Below, in pieces: positions 36,225 to 45,450 of a DNA stretch of 64,000 nucleotides. The stretch's first letter is position 1; every line of letters starts with the position of its first letter. The position numbers were made by a program, and so were the translations under genes. The notes under the pieces were generated by a model. It saw nothing but the letters and a program-made list of their open reading frames with translations, was not told the origin of the DNA and made no database searches. The DNA is taken from positions 558,001 through 622,000 of the forward strand of contig JACKBS010000006.1 of NCBI GenBank assembly GCA_020634435.1, given 5' to 3'. The DNA comes from Ardenticatenaceae bacterium (lineage in GTDB: Bacteria > Chloroflexota > Anaerolineae > Promineifilales > Promineifilaceae).

Positions 36225-37226
36225 GTGGAGAAAAATACCAAAGATAACATTCTTGAAATTAAAGGCCTCAAGACTCAATTTTTTACTGAGTCTGGTGTTG
36301 TGCGCGCTGTTGATGGCATTGATATTAATGTTAAGCGCGGTGAGGTCTTGGGCATTGTAGGGGAGTCTGGCTGTGGTAAAAGCGTGACTTCGCTATCTAT
36401 TATGCGTCTGGTTGGCCAGCCAGGGAAAATTGTAGAGGGTCAAATTATTTTTGATAATGAGGACCTTTTGCAGCTTCCTGAATCCCGAATGGTTAAGATT
36501 CGGGGTAACCGGATTTCTATGATTTTTCAGCAGCCGCAAAGCTGTTTGAATCCAGTTTTTAAAGTTGGCGATCAGCTGTCGGAAGTGCTGTTTATTCATC
36601 AGGATTTGGGTAAGGAAGCTGGCCAAAAGCGGGCTATTGAACTGCTGAGTATGGTTGGTATTCCCGAGCCGGAATCGCGGGTGAATTCTTTCCCGCATGA
36701 AATGTCTGGTGGTATGGCGCAGCGTGTGATGATTGCTATGGCCCTTGCTTGTGTGCCGGAACTGCTCATTGCCGATGAGCCAACAACAGCATTGGATGTG
36801 ACGATTCAAGCCCAAATTTTGGATTTGATGCGTAATTTGCGCTCAAAAATGGAAACTTCCATTATCTTGATTACGCATGATTTAGGTGTTGTGGCCGAGA
36901 TGTGTGATCGGGTTGTGGTTATGTATGCAGGCCGCGTTGTTGAGGAAGCTCCGATTGTAGAGCTGTTTAACTCACCAAAACATCCTTACACGATCGCATT
37001 AATTGGTTCTACTCCTGTTTTGGGGCATGCTGAAAAAGAGCTGGTCACGATTCCTGGTTCTGTGCCGAATCTTATTGACTTGCCGGAAGGGTGTAAATTT
37101 GCACCGCGGTGCTTGCCTCGGGTTGAGAATGAGCTAGAGATTTGTACGCAAGAAGAGCCAGGACTTAGAGTGATTGGCCCTAATCGTAAGGTTCGCTGCT
37201 GGCTGTACGAAGAAGGAGCGGAGTGA
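36225..37226 (+). CDS. ABC importer ATPase, DppD/OppD type
   Basis: 333 residues. Walker A is GESGCGKS (about residue 48), the signature is SGGMAQRV, and Walker B is LLIADEPTTALD. The C-terminal oligopeptide-transport extension has several Cys (GCKFAPRC, ICTQEEP, RCWLY), which in some relatives bind an iron-sulfur cluster. It powers import with the next ATPase. The start is GTG at 36225. Base composition here turns AT-rich again relative to the permeases. No ACGGCCGT copies. Confidence 0.92.
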   Translation: MEKNTKDNILEIKGLKTQFFTESGVVRAVDGIDINVKRGEVLGIVGESGCGKSVTSLSIMRLVGQPGKIVEGQIIFDNEDLLQLPESRMVKIRGNRISMIFQQPQSCLNPVFKVGDQLSEVLFIHQDLGKEAGQKRAIELLSMVGIPEPESRVNSFPHEMSGGMAQRVMIAMALACVPELLIADEPTTALDVTIQAQILDLMRNLRSKMETSIILITHDLGVVAEMCDRVVVMYAGRVVEEAPIVELFNSPKHPYTIALIGSTPVLGHAEKELVTIPGSVPNLIDLPEGCKFAPRCLPRVENELEICTQEEPGLRVIGPNRKVRCWLYEEGAE

Positions 37227-37231
37227 TTTAG

Positions 37232-38326
37232 ATGGCAGAACAAGTGCAAACACAAGTAAAACAGAACCTGAGTGCACGGGCCGCAGTAAACAAGCGTGTC
37301 TTGGTTGAAGTTAATAATGTTGTTAAATATTTTCCGGTTCGGGCTGGGCTGTTGCAAAGAGTTAAAGCCTGGGTGAAAGCTGTAGACGATGTCTCGTTCT
37401 TTATTTATGAAGGGGAGACGTTTGGTCTGGTTGGTGAATCTGGGTGTGGTAAGACAACAATCGGCCGTACTATTTTACGTTTGATTCCGGCTACATCCGG
37501 CAGTGTGATTTTTGATGGACAAAATTTGTTTGATTTGAATGCCAGCCAGCTAAAGAAGATGCGGCGCAGTGTTCAGATTATCTTCCAGGATCCATATTCT
37601 TCCTTGGACCCACGTATGCCAATTGGTGAGAGTATTGCCGAAGGGTTGCGGATTCATACGGATAAAAATGCCCAAGAGCGCTATGACATTGTGGTTGAGA
37701 TGTTGACGCGTGTGGGTATGCGTGCGGATCATGCTCGGCGTTATCCGCACGAGTTTTCTGGTGGGCAACGGCAGCGCATTGGTATTGCGCGGGCCCTGGC
37801 GTTACGGCCGAAATTTATTGTTTGTGATGAGCCTGTTTCGGCTCTGGATGTGTCTATCCAGGCCCAGGTGCTGAATATTTTGCGCGAACTGCAAAATGAT
37901 TTTGGGCTGACCTACCTGTTTATTGCCCATAACTTGAGTGTGGTGGAGCATTTTAGCGACCGTGTAGGCGTGATGTATTTGGGCAAGATGGTAGAAATGG
38001 CGTCTCGCGATGATTTGTACCGCGACCCGTTGCATCCTTATACGCAGGCACTGATGTCGGCTATTCCGATTCCTGACCCCACTTTGAAACGGCAGCGGGT
38101 CATTTTGGAAGGTGATGTGCCGAGCCCGTTGAATCCACCGAGTGGCTGTCGCTTCCATACGCGCTGTCCGCTGGCATTTGATAAATGTTCGCAGGAGATC
38201 CCCCCGTTTAAAGATTACGGCAACGAACATTATGCTGCCTGTTGGCTGCTAGAAACTGGGGAGAAAGGCGCGAGTAAGTTGACGCGTGAGAATTTGCCGG
38301 ATGATGCTTACGTAGTTGAGTATTAA
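37232..38326 (+). CDS. ABC importer ATPase, DppF/OppF type
   Basis: 364 residues. VVKYFPVRAGLLQRV starts the nucleotide-binding domain; Walker A is GESGCGKTT, the signature is FSGGQRQRIGIARAL, and Walker B is FIVCDEPVSALD. The conserved H-loop is IAHNLSVVEH. The C-terminus has the Cys-containing oligopeptide-transporter extension (GCRFHTRCPLAFDKC). It starts five bases after the DppD stop. With the preceding four genes it completes a full importer. Confidence 0.93.
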   Translation: MAEQVQTQVKQNLSARAAVNKRVLVEVNNVVKYFPVRAGLLQRVKAWVKAVDDVSFFIYEGETFGLVGESGCGKTTIGRTILRLIPATSGSVIFDGQNLFDLNASQLKKMRRSVQIIFQDPYSSLDPRMPIGESIAEGLRIHTDKNAQERYDIVVEMLTRVGMRADHARRYPHEFSGGQRQRIGIARALALRPKFIVCDEPVSALDVSIQAQVLNILRELQNDFGLTYLFIAHNLSVVEHFSDRVGVMYLGKMVEMASRDDLYRDPLHPYTQALMSAIPIPDPTLKRQRVILEGDVPSPLNPPSGCRFHTRCPLAFDKCSQEIPPFKDYGNEHYAACWLLETGEKGASKLTRENLPDDAYVVEY

Positions 38327-38364
38327 TCCCAGAAGCTTGGTTGGCAAATTTCTGTTGTAAATTT

Positions 38365-38393
38365 AAAAAGGTCTGCGGGTGCAGGCCTTTTTT
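38365..38393 (+). terminator. Rho-independent terminator of the ABC operon
   Basis: AAAAAGGTCTGC (38365-38376), loop GGGT, GCAGGCCTTTTTT (38381-38393) with one G-U pair and a T-run. It lies 39 bases after the last ATPase gene. Confidence 0.85.
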
Positions 38394-38398
38394 CATGC

Positions 38399-38428
38399 TT
38401 GTCTTATTGTGTTAGCAGACTCTATAAT
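38399..38428 (+). promoter_or_regulatory. Candidate sigma-70 promoter of the receiver-Roadblock gene
   Basis: TTGTCT (38399-38404), 18-base spacer, TATAAT (38423-38428), 35 bases before the ATG at 38464 and just after the ABC terminator. Confidence 0.5.
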
Positions 38429-38463
38429 GGAAAAAAGCTAATAGGACAACGGATTTTTTAATT

Positions 38464-39603
38464 ATGGCGGATGCAAAGCAGATTTTAGTCGTTGATGACC
38501 ACTTTGAGATGTTGGAGTTTTTGCGCTCCATGTTGGAACTATCTAATCAAGACTGTGAGGTTTTAGCGGTTCCTTCAGCTGAGGAAGGGTTGTTGGAGCT
38601 ACGTCGGTCGCCGTTTGACTTGTTGATTACTGATGTGCGCCTGCCAGGTATGAGCGGGTTTGATCTGGTGCGGCGCGTGAAGGCATTGGGGCGGGATATT
38701 CCGGTCATCATGATTACGGCTTATTCATCGAACCAGGGACGTAAGGAAGCGGCCGACCTGGGCGTGTATCGCTATTTTCAGAAGCCTTTGGATACGGATA
38801 GTGTGTTAACGGCCGTTCACACCGCCCTTCATGGAGAATCCGTCACCCTCCCAACGGCCGCTCCTGCTGTCACTGAATCAGCAAAAACGGCAGTTTCTGA
38901 TGATCTCCAGCGCCGTCTCGATTCGCTGCGGGTAGATACGGGCGCTATGCACTTGACGCTATCTTCAACGATAGGAGATATTTTGTTTTCGGCGGGAGAC
39001 GGCCGTCAGTTTGACCTGCCCAAGTTGATGAGCATCGTTGCGAACAATTTGAGCAACAGCTTTTTGTTGGCCGATGAGTTGGGCGCTTCTGAGCCATTTA
39101 CCTTGCAGTATCATGTCGGCGACAGTTTTGAATTTTACTGTGCGAATGTGGGGCGTGGACACTTTCTCTCGCTCTTTTTTGATATGGCTGCCCGTCGTGG
39201 ACGCATTGGCACCATTTGGGTCTTTACCCAACGAGCCATTAAAGATTTGGTGACGATGCTGCCAGCTTTACCACCAATGCCAGTTGCCACCGTGGCGCAT
39301 CAAGAAGTGGTGGTTGAGGAAGAAGATACGCTGGTAGGAACGGCCGTACCCTCCACACCGGAACCACCAGTTTCACCAGCGATGGAAGAACCAGTCACCA
39401 ACGATTATTTGGACATAGAACCAGATGATTTGTTGAACTTACTCACGGGAAGCGATGGGCCAATGGATGAAACGGCCGATCTTGATGCCTTTTGGGATAC
39501 TTCATTAACCGATGAAGCAGATCATACTCGGGGCATTTCCCTGGAAGAAGCGCTACAGCGCGGCCTGATCGATTTTAACCAGGATGACGAATTTAAATCC
39601 TGA
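38464..39603 (+). CDS. Response-regulator receiver fused to a Roadblock/LC7-like domain
   Basis: 379 residues. Residues 1-120 are a CheY-type receiver with the acidic pair at 11-12, phospho-acceptor Asp57 in LLITDVRLPG, and the Lys in FQKPLD (about 107). After a Thr/Pro linker, residues about 145-270 resemble a Roadblock/LC7 fold (DTGAMHLTLSSTIGDILFSA, FDLPKLMSIVANNLSNSFLL, FEFYCANVGRGHFLSLFF). The last 110 residues are acidic and low-complexity. Roadblock domains dock small GTPases such as MglA, so the protein may couple phosphorylation to polarity or motility; that is inference. No kinase is adjacent. Confidence 0.8.
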   Translation: MADAKQILVVDDHFEMLEFLRSMLELSNQDCEVLAVPSAEEGLLELRRSPFDLLITDVRLPGMSGFDLVRRVKALGRDIPVIMITAYSSNQGRKEAADLGVYRYFQKPLDTDSVLTAVHTALHGESVTLPTAAPAVTESAKTAVSDDLQRRLDSLRVDTGAMHLTLSSTIGDILFSAGDGRQFDLPKLMSIVANNLSNSFLLADELGASEPFTLQYHVGDSFEFYCANVGRGHFLSLFFDMAARRGRIGTIWVFTQRAIKDLVTMLPALPPMPVATVAHQEVVVEEEDTLVGTAVPSTPEPPVSPAMEEPVTNDYLDIEPDDLLNLLTGSDGPMDETADLDAFWDTSLTDEADHTRGISLEEALQRGLIDFNQDDEFKS

Positions 39604-39624
39604 TACGCCAGCTGGCAGATAAAG

Positions 39625-40329
39625 TTATAAAAACGTCACTAGCTCGCTTAGTTCAGTGACGCAAGCAAAAGCTTCCTCTCCGTACAAAGCATCCGGGTCA
39701 AAAATAATGGGCATCATGCCCGCGTTTTGCGCACCTATGCCGTCGGCAAAATAATTGTCGCCGATATAGATGCATTCCGCTGCCTCAAGCATGGAAAATT
39801 GGTTCCGTGCATGGTCAAATATGGCTGGATTGGGTTTCCAGCAGCCAATTTCCCCAGCGGCCAAGGTCATATCGAACCAGTCAGCAATCCCTAAATCTGT
39901 CAGCACATTGGTGAAGGGCTGGGATCGATTAGAGATGACACCCAAGATGTATCCAGCGGACTTTAGCTGAGCTAAAAGATTTAACGCGCCAGGGGCTAAT
40001 TGAACCTCTGGTACATAATCAGACCCAAAGTATTCGCGGACAAGACGGGACTGCGTATGAAGATCGTTCGTGGCTTGCACGGTTTCCAGAAGCTGCCGTG
40101 AATAATTGATCCAGAACGCATCCTCGCCCAGTCGAGTCATTTCCTCACTGACCAGCGCATCCTGACTCCAATATTGGTGTGCCCAAATCTTAACGCGTCG
40201 TGCGGAGGCTTCATCAATGTGAATTTGTTGGGAACGGGCAAATTGGATAAACGCCTCGGTGGGTGATGGGGAGGGAAGGCGTAAGGTGCCATCGAGATCA
40301 AAGAACACGGCTTTAAAACGAGTTGTCAT
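39625..40329 (-). CDS. HAD-superfamily hydrolase
   Basis: 234 residues. Motif I FFDLDGTL (Asp11, Asp13), motif II ISNRS, and motif III/IV in GCWKPNPAIFDHARN and IYIGDNYFADGIGAQNAGM are all present. The cap is helical and of C1 type. This is the haloacid dehalogenase-like phosphatase group (YjjG/Gph-like); the substrate is unknown. GTG at 40335 is possible, but AGGAG would then touch the start codon; ATG at 40329 has the better spacing. It is convergent with the receiver-Roadblock gene, 21 bases away. Confidence 0.9.
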   Translation of the reverse strand: MTTRFKAVFFDLDGTLRLPSPSPTEAFIQFARSQQIHIDEASARRVKIWAHQYWSQDALVSEEMTRLGEDAFWINYSRQLLETVQATNDLHTQSRLVREYFGSDYVPEVQLAPGALNLLAQLKSAGYILGVISNRSQPFTNVLTDLGIADWFDMTLAAGEIGCWKPNPAIFDHARNQFSMLEAAECIYIGDNYFADGIGAQNAGMMPIIFDPDALYGEEAFACVTELSELVTFL

Positions 40330-40503
40330 GCGCACTCCTGACAGTAGGGATGATAGAAATCCAGTTAGAATGTTGTTGTGAAAGCAGGTAGTCGTTACAA
40401 TCAGCCAGTTTTGGCTAACTTTAACTTCAACATCTAGCCAATGTTGTCGGGTGCCAAATCCAAAATATTGTGAAATGGTACCCTTAGAAAAGGGCTAAAT
40501 TTT

Positions 40504-41256
40504 ATGACAGACAGCTTTGTAATTGTACCTACATACAACGAGGCAGATAATTTAGACGATCTTATCTCCCAATTGCTAGCCTTGCCAGTGTCCGTTGGTG
40601 TGATTGTAGTGGATGACAATTCGCCAGATGGTACTGGCCAAATGGCAGACCGATGGGCCACAGAAAACCCGGGGCGAGTTGTTGTGGTTCATCGTCCAGG
40701 GAAAATGGGTTTAGGTACAGCGTATATCGCCGGATTTAAGAAGGCGTTGAGCATTGGTGCTAAGCGCATCTTAACGATGGATGCTGATTTTTCCCACAAC
40801 CCCCGCTACATTCCAGACATGATTGCCCTGAGCAAACAAAAGCATGTTGTGATCGGTTCCCGTTATGTTCCTGGCGGGGGTCAGCGTAACTGCACCTGGA
40901 AGCGTGTGCTATTGAGCAAAGGAGCAAATCTTTTGGCTCGCACGCTGCTTGGTTTGCGGGCAAGGGATGCTACAGCCGGTTTTCGCCTTTATCGCCGCGA
41001 AGTATTGGAGTCGATTCCCTTGGAGCGAATTTTCTCTAGCGGTTATTCATTTTTGGTAGAGATGCTATTTATGTGCCAGCGGCGCGGCTGGCAAATTGGC
41101 GAAGTGCCAATTATTTTTGAAGATCGGCGTAAGGGCCAAACAAAGATTTCGCGTAACGAAGTGATTAAGGCGCAGTACACCTTGCTGCGTTTGTTTTTGC
41201 GTCGTCTGCGGGGCGGCGAGCCACGAAGACCAAAAGTACCTATTTCCTCATCATGA
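40504..41256 (+). CDS. Polyprenyl-phosphate-mannose synthase-like GT2 (DPM1 type)
   Basis: 250 residues. The start is SFVIVPTYNEADNLDDLIS, then IVVDDNSPDGTGQMAD, GLGTAYIAGFKKAL and the metal-binding MDADFSHNPRYIP. The end, SSGYSFLVEMLFMC followed by EVPIIFEDRRKGQTKIS, matches DPM1/Ppm1 enzymes. These make dolichyl- or polyprenyl-phosphate mannose from GDP-mannose. The DPM1 identity fits the four GT-C-like genes downstream, which use such donors. AAGGG precedes the ATG. No N-terminal GtrA or membrane domain is present. Confidence 0.88.
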   Translation: MTDSFVIVPTYNEADNLDDLISQLLALPVSVGVIVVDDNSPDGTGQMADRWATENPGRVVVVHRPGKMGLGTAYIAGFKKALSIGAKRILTMDADFSHNPRYIPDMIALSKQKHVVIGSRYVPGGGQRNCTWKRVLLSKGANLLARTLLGLRARDATAGFRLYRREVLESIPLERIFSSGYSFLVEMLFMCQRRGWQIGEVPIIFEDRRKGQTKISRNEVIKAQYTLLRLFLRRLRGGEPRRPKVPISSS

Positions 41257-42161
41257 TTGACGTTCAATGTAATTTATGTGGCGCCGACGATTATGTGGTG
41301 CGCTTTCCTGCGACTTTGCAGCCTCACGAAAAAATAGAAGTTGATGCGTTTTCCTGTACCAATCCGGGCTATGGTCATCATGCCCAGATTGTGGAGTGCC
41401 GGCAGTGTGGCTATGTGTACGCCAATCCACGCTGGTCGGGTGATGAAATTTTGGATGCGTATACGGCCGTTACCGACCAAACCTATGTGCAAGAGCGGGC
41501 TGGCCGTGAACTAACCTTCCAAAAACATTTACGGGCAATGGAAAAGAGAGTCGGGCAGGCAAATGGCCGTTCCCTCCTCGATGTGGGCGCGTACATTGGT
41601 GTGTTTGTGGAAACCGCTGGCCAGGCGGGTTGGCAGGCATGGGGCGTTGAGCCTTCTGAGTGGGCAGCGACCATGGCCCAGCAGCAAGGGCTAAACGTGA
41701 TCCACGGCACGCAGGATGCACCAGAGCTATACGGTAGGCAGTTCGATGTGGTGACCATGTGGGACGTCATCGAGCATGTTGCTGATCCATCGGGTGAGAT
41801 TGGCAAGGCGTATAACTTGCTCAAGCCGGGCGGTTGGGTAGTGATTCACACAATGGACATTACCAGCCTGGTAGCCCGTTTGATGGGGGCGCGTTGGCCT
41901 TGGTTAATGGATATGCACATTCATTACTTTAGCCAAAAAACGTTGCGCAAGATGCTGGAGAAGAATGGTTTTGAAGTTGTTTGGTCTGGACCAGAAGGGC
42001 GTTATTTGCGGCTAAACTATTTTGTCTCGCGTGTTGAAGCGCTGAATCGGCCGTTGGGTCGTTTAGCCCGTTGGATGATAAATGGCTTGCGATTGGGGCG
42101 TGTGGCCATCCCCTTAAATTTTGGTGATTTATTCACTGTTTATGGCAGAAAACCTTACTAA
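41253..42161 (+). CDS. SAM-dependent methyltransferase with N-terminal zinc-finger-like motif
   Basis: 302 residues. Residues 1-60 contain CNLCG and CRQCG, a two-knuckle zinc motif. The SAM core is SLLDVGAYIGVFVETAGQAG, WGVEPSEWA and FDVVTMWDVIEHVADPSGE followed by LKPGGWVVIHTMD. This Methyltransf_23-type layout is common in surface-glycan gene clusters. It overlaps the DPM1-like gene by ATGA, so it is probably co-translated. The likely target is a sugar or the lipid-linked glycan, but unproven. Confidence 0.87.
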   Translation: MIDVQCNLCGADDYVVRFPATLQPHEKIEVDAFSCTNPGYGHHAQIVECRQCGYVYANPRWSGDEILDAYTAVTDQTYVQERAGRELTFQKHLRAMEKRVGQANGRSLLDVGAYIGVFVETAGQAGWQAWGVEPSEWAATMAQQQGLNVIHGTQDAPELYGRQFDVVTMWDVIEHVADPSGEIGKAYNLLKPGGWVVIHTMDITSLVARLMGARWPWLMDMHIHYFSQKTLRKMLEKNGFEVVWSGPEGRYLRLNYFVSRVEALNRPLGRLARWMINGLRLGRVAIPLNFGDLFTVYGRKPY

Positions 42162-42164
42162 ATA

Positions 42165-43787
42165 ATGGAAGAAGGTACGTTGGCAGCAAATTCATTTGTC
42201 AGTAAACGGCCGTATTTAATTCTCCTCCTTATAATTTTAACAGGCGCTTTTTTACAAGGCGTCCTGGCCGTGTCTAAAACCACAATCACCCACGATGAAA
42301 CCATCTCCTACCTATCGGCGGTAGGTCACCAGAGTGATTTTGAGCGTATTTTTCGGGACAATCTATTCCCAGCCAATCATTGGGCTACGGTGAGTGAGTG
42401 GCGGGCCTGGTTTGCCGTTGATACTCCGTTTGCTTTCCGGCAGATTGGTCTTGGTTTGGCGGAAAGTGATATTCACCCCCCATTATATTTTTGGCTTTTG
42501 CATGTGTGGACTTGGCTATTTGGCGTGCATCCCTGGACCGGGCCGACGCTTAACATGATTTTGCAGGGAATCGGTGGCTGGGGGTTGTTTATGCTGGCTC
42601 GGGCGGCGTTAAAGGATACGCGGGAGGCGCTGGCGGTGACGTTTATTTGGGTGGTGAGTCCGGCGGTGTTAACGGCCGTTCTTGAAGCCAGGCAGTACAC
42701 GTTGTTGGGCGTATGTGCCATCTTTTTTGTTTGGCTGATTGTGCGTGTGGTGGCTCAAGAAGCCACGCTTTCCTGGAAGCCGTGGATTTTGCTAGCACTG
42801 GCGACAACAGCGGGGGCTCTCACGCATTTTCACTTTATTCTTGTGGTCGTGGGTGCGGGATTGGTATTTGTCTTGAAACTGATCCGGCGGGATTTCAACC
42901 GGGCTTTGTTTGTAGGAACGGCCGTCTTTGTGGGGTATCTACTCTCATTTGCGCTGCACCCCCAGTTTTTACGTTCGATCAGGGAGCTAAGCAGACGCCA
43001 GGCGCTTGAGGCAAAGTATCTAAGCGGTGTTCTAGCCATTTTCCAACGAATTTATGCTGTTGGTGATACATTCACCGGCTTCTGGACGATTTCTCGGCTG
43101 GCCCAGGTGAGCTTGTTTTGTCTTTCTTTGGCCACCTTAATCTGGTTTGGGATGATCCTCATAAAAAATCCTTCACGAGTTCGCCGGTTTGCCCAGGAAT
43201 TAAAGCCGTCCGAACTAGGAATTGGACTATTTTTTGCCTGGATGAGTGGCGTTTCGATTTTACTGTACCTCACATTTGTCAGCCCGGTTCACGCCATGAC
43301 AGCTCGCCATATGAGCGCCGTTTGGCCTTTCTTTCCCTTTTTACCAGTTTTGCTGCTAAGAAAGTTTCCGGTTGGAACCAGGTATCGTGTGCTTTTGGGG
43401 TTGGCAACGGCCGTTTTACTCTCTGCGGTTGTAATGGTTTGGCAGGGCGTTCAGTCGGCCGATACCCCACCAACCCCCATCGCTTTTGCCGGTAAAAATG
43501 TGGTGGCTGATGGCGTGTATCAGGGGATTCTCCCCCGTATATTTTGGGATTTGCCCGCTGACGCTAACATTTTTGTGGCTACGCAGGAAGAGCTGCTGGC
43601 AGACCCCGATGCCTGGTTGTCACAGCTTGGCGAAAACGATGTATACATTAGCGAAACATCCTATGACAACACAACCACCAACCGAGATCGAATTCTGGCT
43701 CTATTAGCAACAAAATTTGAGGTTAAAATGCTCCCTGAAGATAGTTGGGCGGTTGGGGAGCGTTATTTCCTGAGCTTACCCGACTAA
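42165..43787 (+). CDS. GT-C-type membrane glycosyltransferase (GT39/ArnT-like)
   Basis: 540 residues with about eleven hydrophobic spans. The first outside loop has TITHDETISYLSAVGH (about residue 45), where the Asp-Glu pair is the catalytic site of GT39/GT83 enzymes, and HPPLYFWLLHVW follows after the second loop. The C-terminal 90 residues are a soluble domain. Such enzymes move a sugar from a polyprenyl-phosphate donor to a protein or lipid outside the membrane. It starts three bases after the methyltransferase stop. Acceptor unknown. Confidence 0.82.
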   Translation: MEEGTLAANSFVSKRPYLILLLIILTGAFLQGVLAVSKTTITHDETISYLSAVGHQSDFERIFRDNLFPANHWATVSEWRAWFAVDTPFAFRQIGLGLAESDIHPPLYFWLLHVWTWLFGVHPWTGPTLNMILQGIGGWGLFMLARAALKDTREALAVTFIWVVSPAVLTAVLEARQYTLLGVCAIFFVWLIVRVVAQEATLSWKPWILLALATTAGALTHFHFILVVVGAGLVFVLKLIRRDFNRALFVGTAVFVGYLLSFALHPQFLRSIRELSRRQALEAKYLSGVLAIFQRIYAVGDTFTGFWTISRLAQVSLFCLSLATLIWFGMILIKNPSRVRRFAQELKPSELGIGLFFAWMSGVSILLYLTFVSPVHAMTARHMSAVWPFFPFLPVLLLRKFPVGTRYRVLLGLATAVLLSAVVMVWQGVQSADTPPTPIAFAGKNVVADGVYQGILPRIFWDLPADANIFVATQEELLADPDAWLSQLGENDVYISETSYDNTTTNRDRILALLATKFEVKMLPEDSWAVGERYFLSLPD

Positions 43788-43869
43788 TTTATTCATTCTG
43801 CTACTGCTTTGCCCATAAACATCGCTGCGTAATTTATGCCGACAGAGTTTCCTAGTACCGTGTCTCTTT

Positions 43870-45342
43870 GTGACTAAAATTGCTTCCCTAAGTACCAAAC
43901 GCCTGTTTGTCGCCTTATTTGTCATTGCCCTCTTTACGATGGCGGTACGCGAGACGCTGGACCCAGACATGTGGTGGCATCTACGCACTGGCGAATACAT
44001 TTTGCAACATGGCATTCCGGCGCAGGATGTGTTTACCTTCACCGTGCCGCAAAATGCTTGGGTAACACATGAATGGCTATCCCAGCTGATAATGTGGTTG
44101 GTCTATCTGGCGGGAGGCTTGCCCAGTCTTATCCTTTTTTTTGCGGCGCTCATTGCCCTGACTTACTGGTTACTGTATCTGGCGTGTCCAGGACGGCCGT
44201 ATCTCGCCGCGTTTATCGTCCTGCTAACGTCCATTACTTCGGCCATTGTTTGGGGTGCCCGTCCGCAGATATTTAACTTGTTGCTAACGGCCGTCTTCGT
44301 TCTCATCGTTGAGCGGGTGAAGGATGGGAAGTGGCGTGTGCGCACGCTGTGGTGGCTACCGCTGCTGACGTTGGTTTGGGCCAATTTACACAGCGGGTAC
44401 CTGCTTGGGGTCGTCCTGTTGGGCACTTATGCCGTTGGCGATGTGGCGCAGCGTTGGTTGGCTACACCAACGGAGAGAACATTGGGGAAAACGGCCGTTG
44501 CCCATCTTTTTGGCGCGACCGGCGTCAGTTTTCTGGCGGCGGCTGTAAACCCGAGTGGCGTCGAGCTGTGGATTTACCCTTTCCTTACCCTCGGCAGTGG
44601 CCCGATGCAGGCTTACATCCAAGAATGGCATTCGCCGGACTTCCACCAAACTTACTTCTGGCCCTTTGCCGCCATGCTGGCGCTGGGCGTTTTGGGCTTG
44701 ATTTTCCGCAAGGAGCGGCCAACCATTACCGAACTGCTGCTTTTCTTGGGTACCGGCGCGGCGGGGTTGCTGTCTGCCCGGCACATTCCGCTATTTGCCA
44801 TCGTGGCCGCACCGATTTTGGCTCGCAGCTGGCTAAGTGTTGACTTAGACCCCAAGGGTTTAACCAATAGAACCGGCAACAATGCAGACAGCAAACCCTT
44901 GGGGTCTTTGTTGGTAGTGCTAAACTGGCTGCTGCTGGTGGTGGCGGTGGGAACGGCCGTCATCTGGTCCATCACTAAAATCGGCGGCAACGACGCGGCT
45001 ATTGAGGCCCGTTTCCCCGTGGCGGCGGTGGACTATCTGGAAGCGTCTGGTCTGGCTGAGGCACATGGCTATAACAGCTACAACTGGGGTGGCTACCTCA
45101 TCTGGCGCGGTGTACCCGTGTTTGTGGATGGTCGGGCTGATGTGTATGGTGATTCCTTCCTTCTTTACTACCGCCGCACGTTTGATGTGCTCCCTGGTTG
45201 GCAGGAACCACTGGACGAGTACGATGTGGATTATGTGCTGATGGAGTCTGGATCGCCATTAACGGCCGTTCTCGCCGTTAGCCCTGATTGGACCGAGGTT
45301 TATGCAGACGACCTGGCCCAAATTTTTATTCACGCGAAATGA
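43870..45342 (+). CDS. Multi-spanning membrane protein of the GT-C-like group
   Basis: 490 residues with about ten spans and a soluble C-terminal domain of about 110 residues. The first loop carries DPDMWWHLRTGEYILQHG followed by WVTHEWLSQL, a motif seen in many uncharacterised bacterial membrane proteins related to GT-C glycosyltransferases. The soluble end has YNSYNWGGYLIWRG and VFVDGRADVYGD, also conserved. The start is a GTG at 43870 with no clear ribosome site. It sits inside the lipid-linked-sugar cassette, so a transferase role is likely but unproven. Confidence 0.75.
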   Translation: MTKIASLSTKRLFVALFVIALFTMAVRETLDPDMWWHLRTGEYILQHGIPAQDVFTFTVPQNAWVTHEWLSQLIMWLVYLAGGLPSLILFFAALIALTYWLLYLACPGRPYLAAFIVLLTSITSAIVWGARPQIFNLLLTAVFVLIVERVKDGKWRVRTLWWLPLLTLVWANLHSGYLLGVVLLGTYAVGDVAQRWLATPTERTLGKTAVAHLFGATGVSFLAAAVNPSGVELWIYPFLTLGSGPMQAYIQEWHSPDFHQTYFWPFAAMLALGVLGLIFRKERPTITELLLFLGTGAAGLLSARHIPLFAIVAAPILARSWLSVDLDPKGLTNRTGNNADSKPLGSLLVVLNWLLLVVAVGTAVIWSITKIGGNDAAIEARFPVAAVDYLEASGLAEAHGYNSYNWGGYLIWRGVPVFVDGRADVYGDSFLLYYRRTFDVLPGWQEPLDEYDVDYVLMESGSPLTAVLAVSPDWTEVYADDLAQIFIHAK

Positions 45343-45353
45343 TGTATAGAAAT

Positions 45354-45433
45354 TTGACGCAAAGGACGCAAAGATTCGAAAGACGCAAAGAAATTTCCTT
45401 TGCTCCTTCTATCCCTTCGCGCCTTTGCGTCAA
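45354..45433. repeat. Inverted repeat of the CGCAAAG family
   Basis: TTGACGCAAAGG (45354-45365) pairs exactly with CCTTTGCGTCAA (45422-45433). The 56-base interior holds two more copies of GACGCAAAG. It is related to the element at 6672-6716 and fills the gap between two GT-C-like genes. Confidence 0.7.
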
Positions 45434-45450
45434 AAACCAGACCCGTTCCG

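Noticed and set aside
35514..36278. 254-codon minus-strand frame opposite the DppC-type permease
   Set aside because: His/Arg/Gln-rich shadow of a conserved membrane protein.
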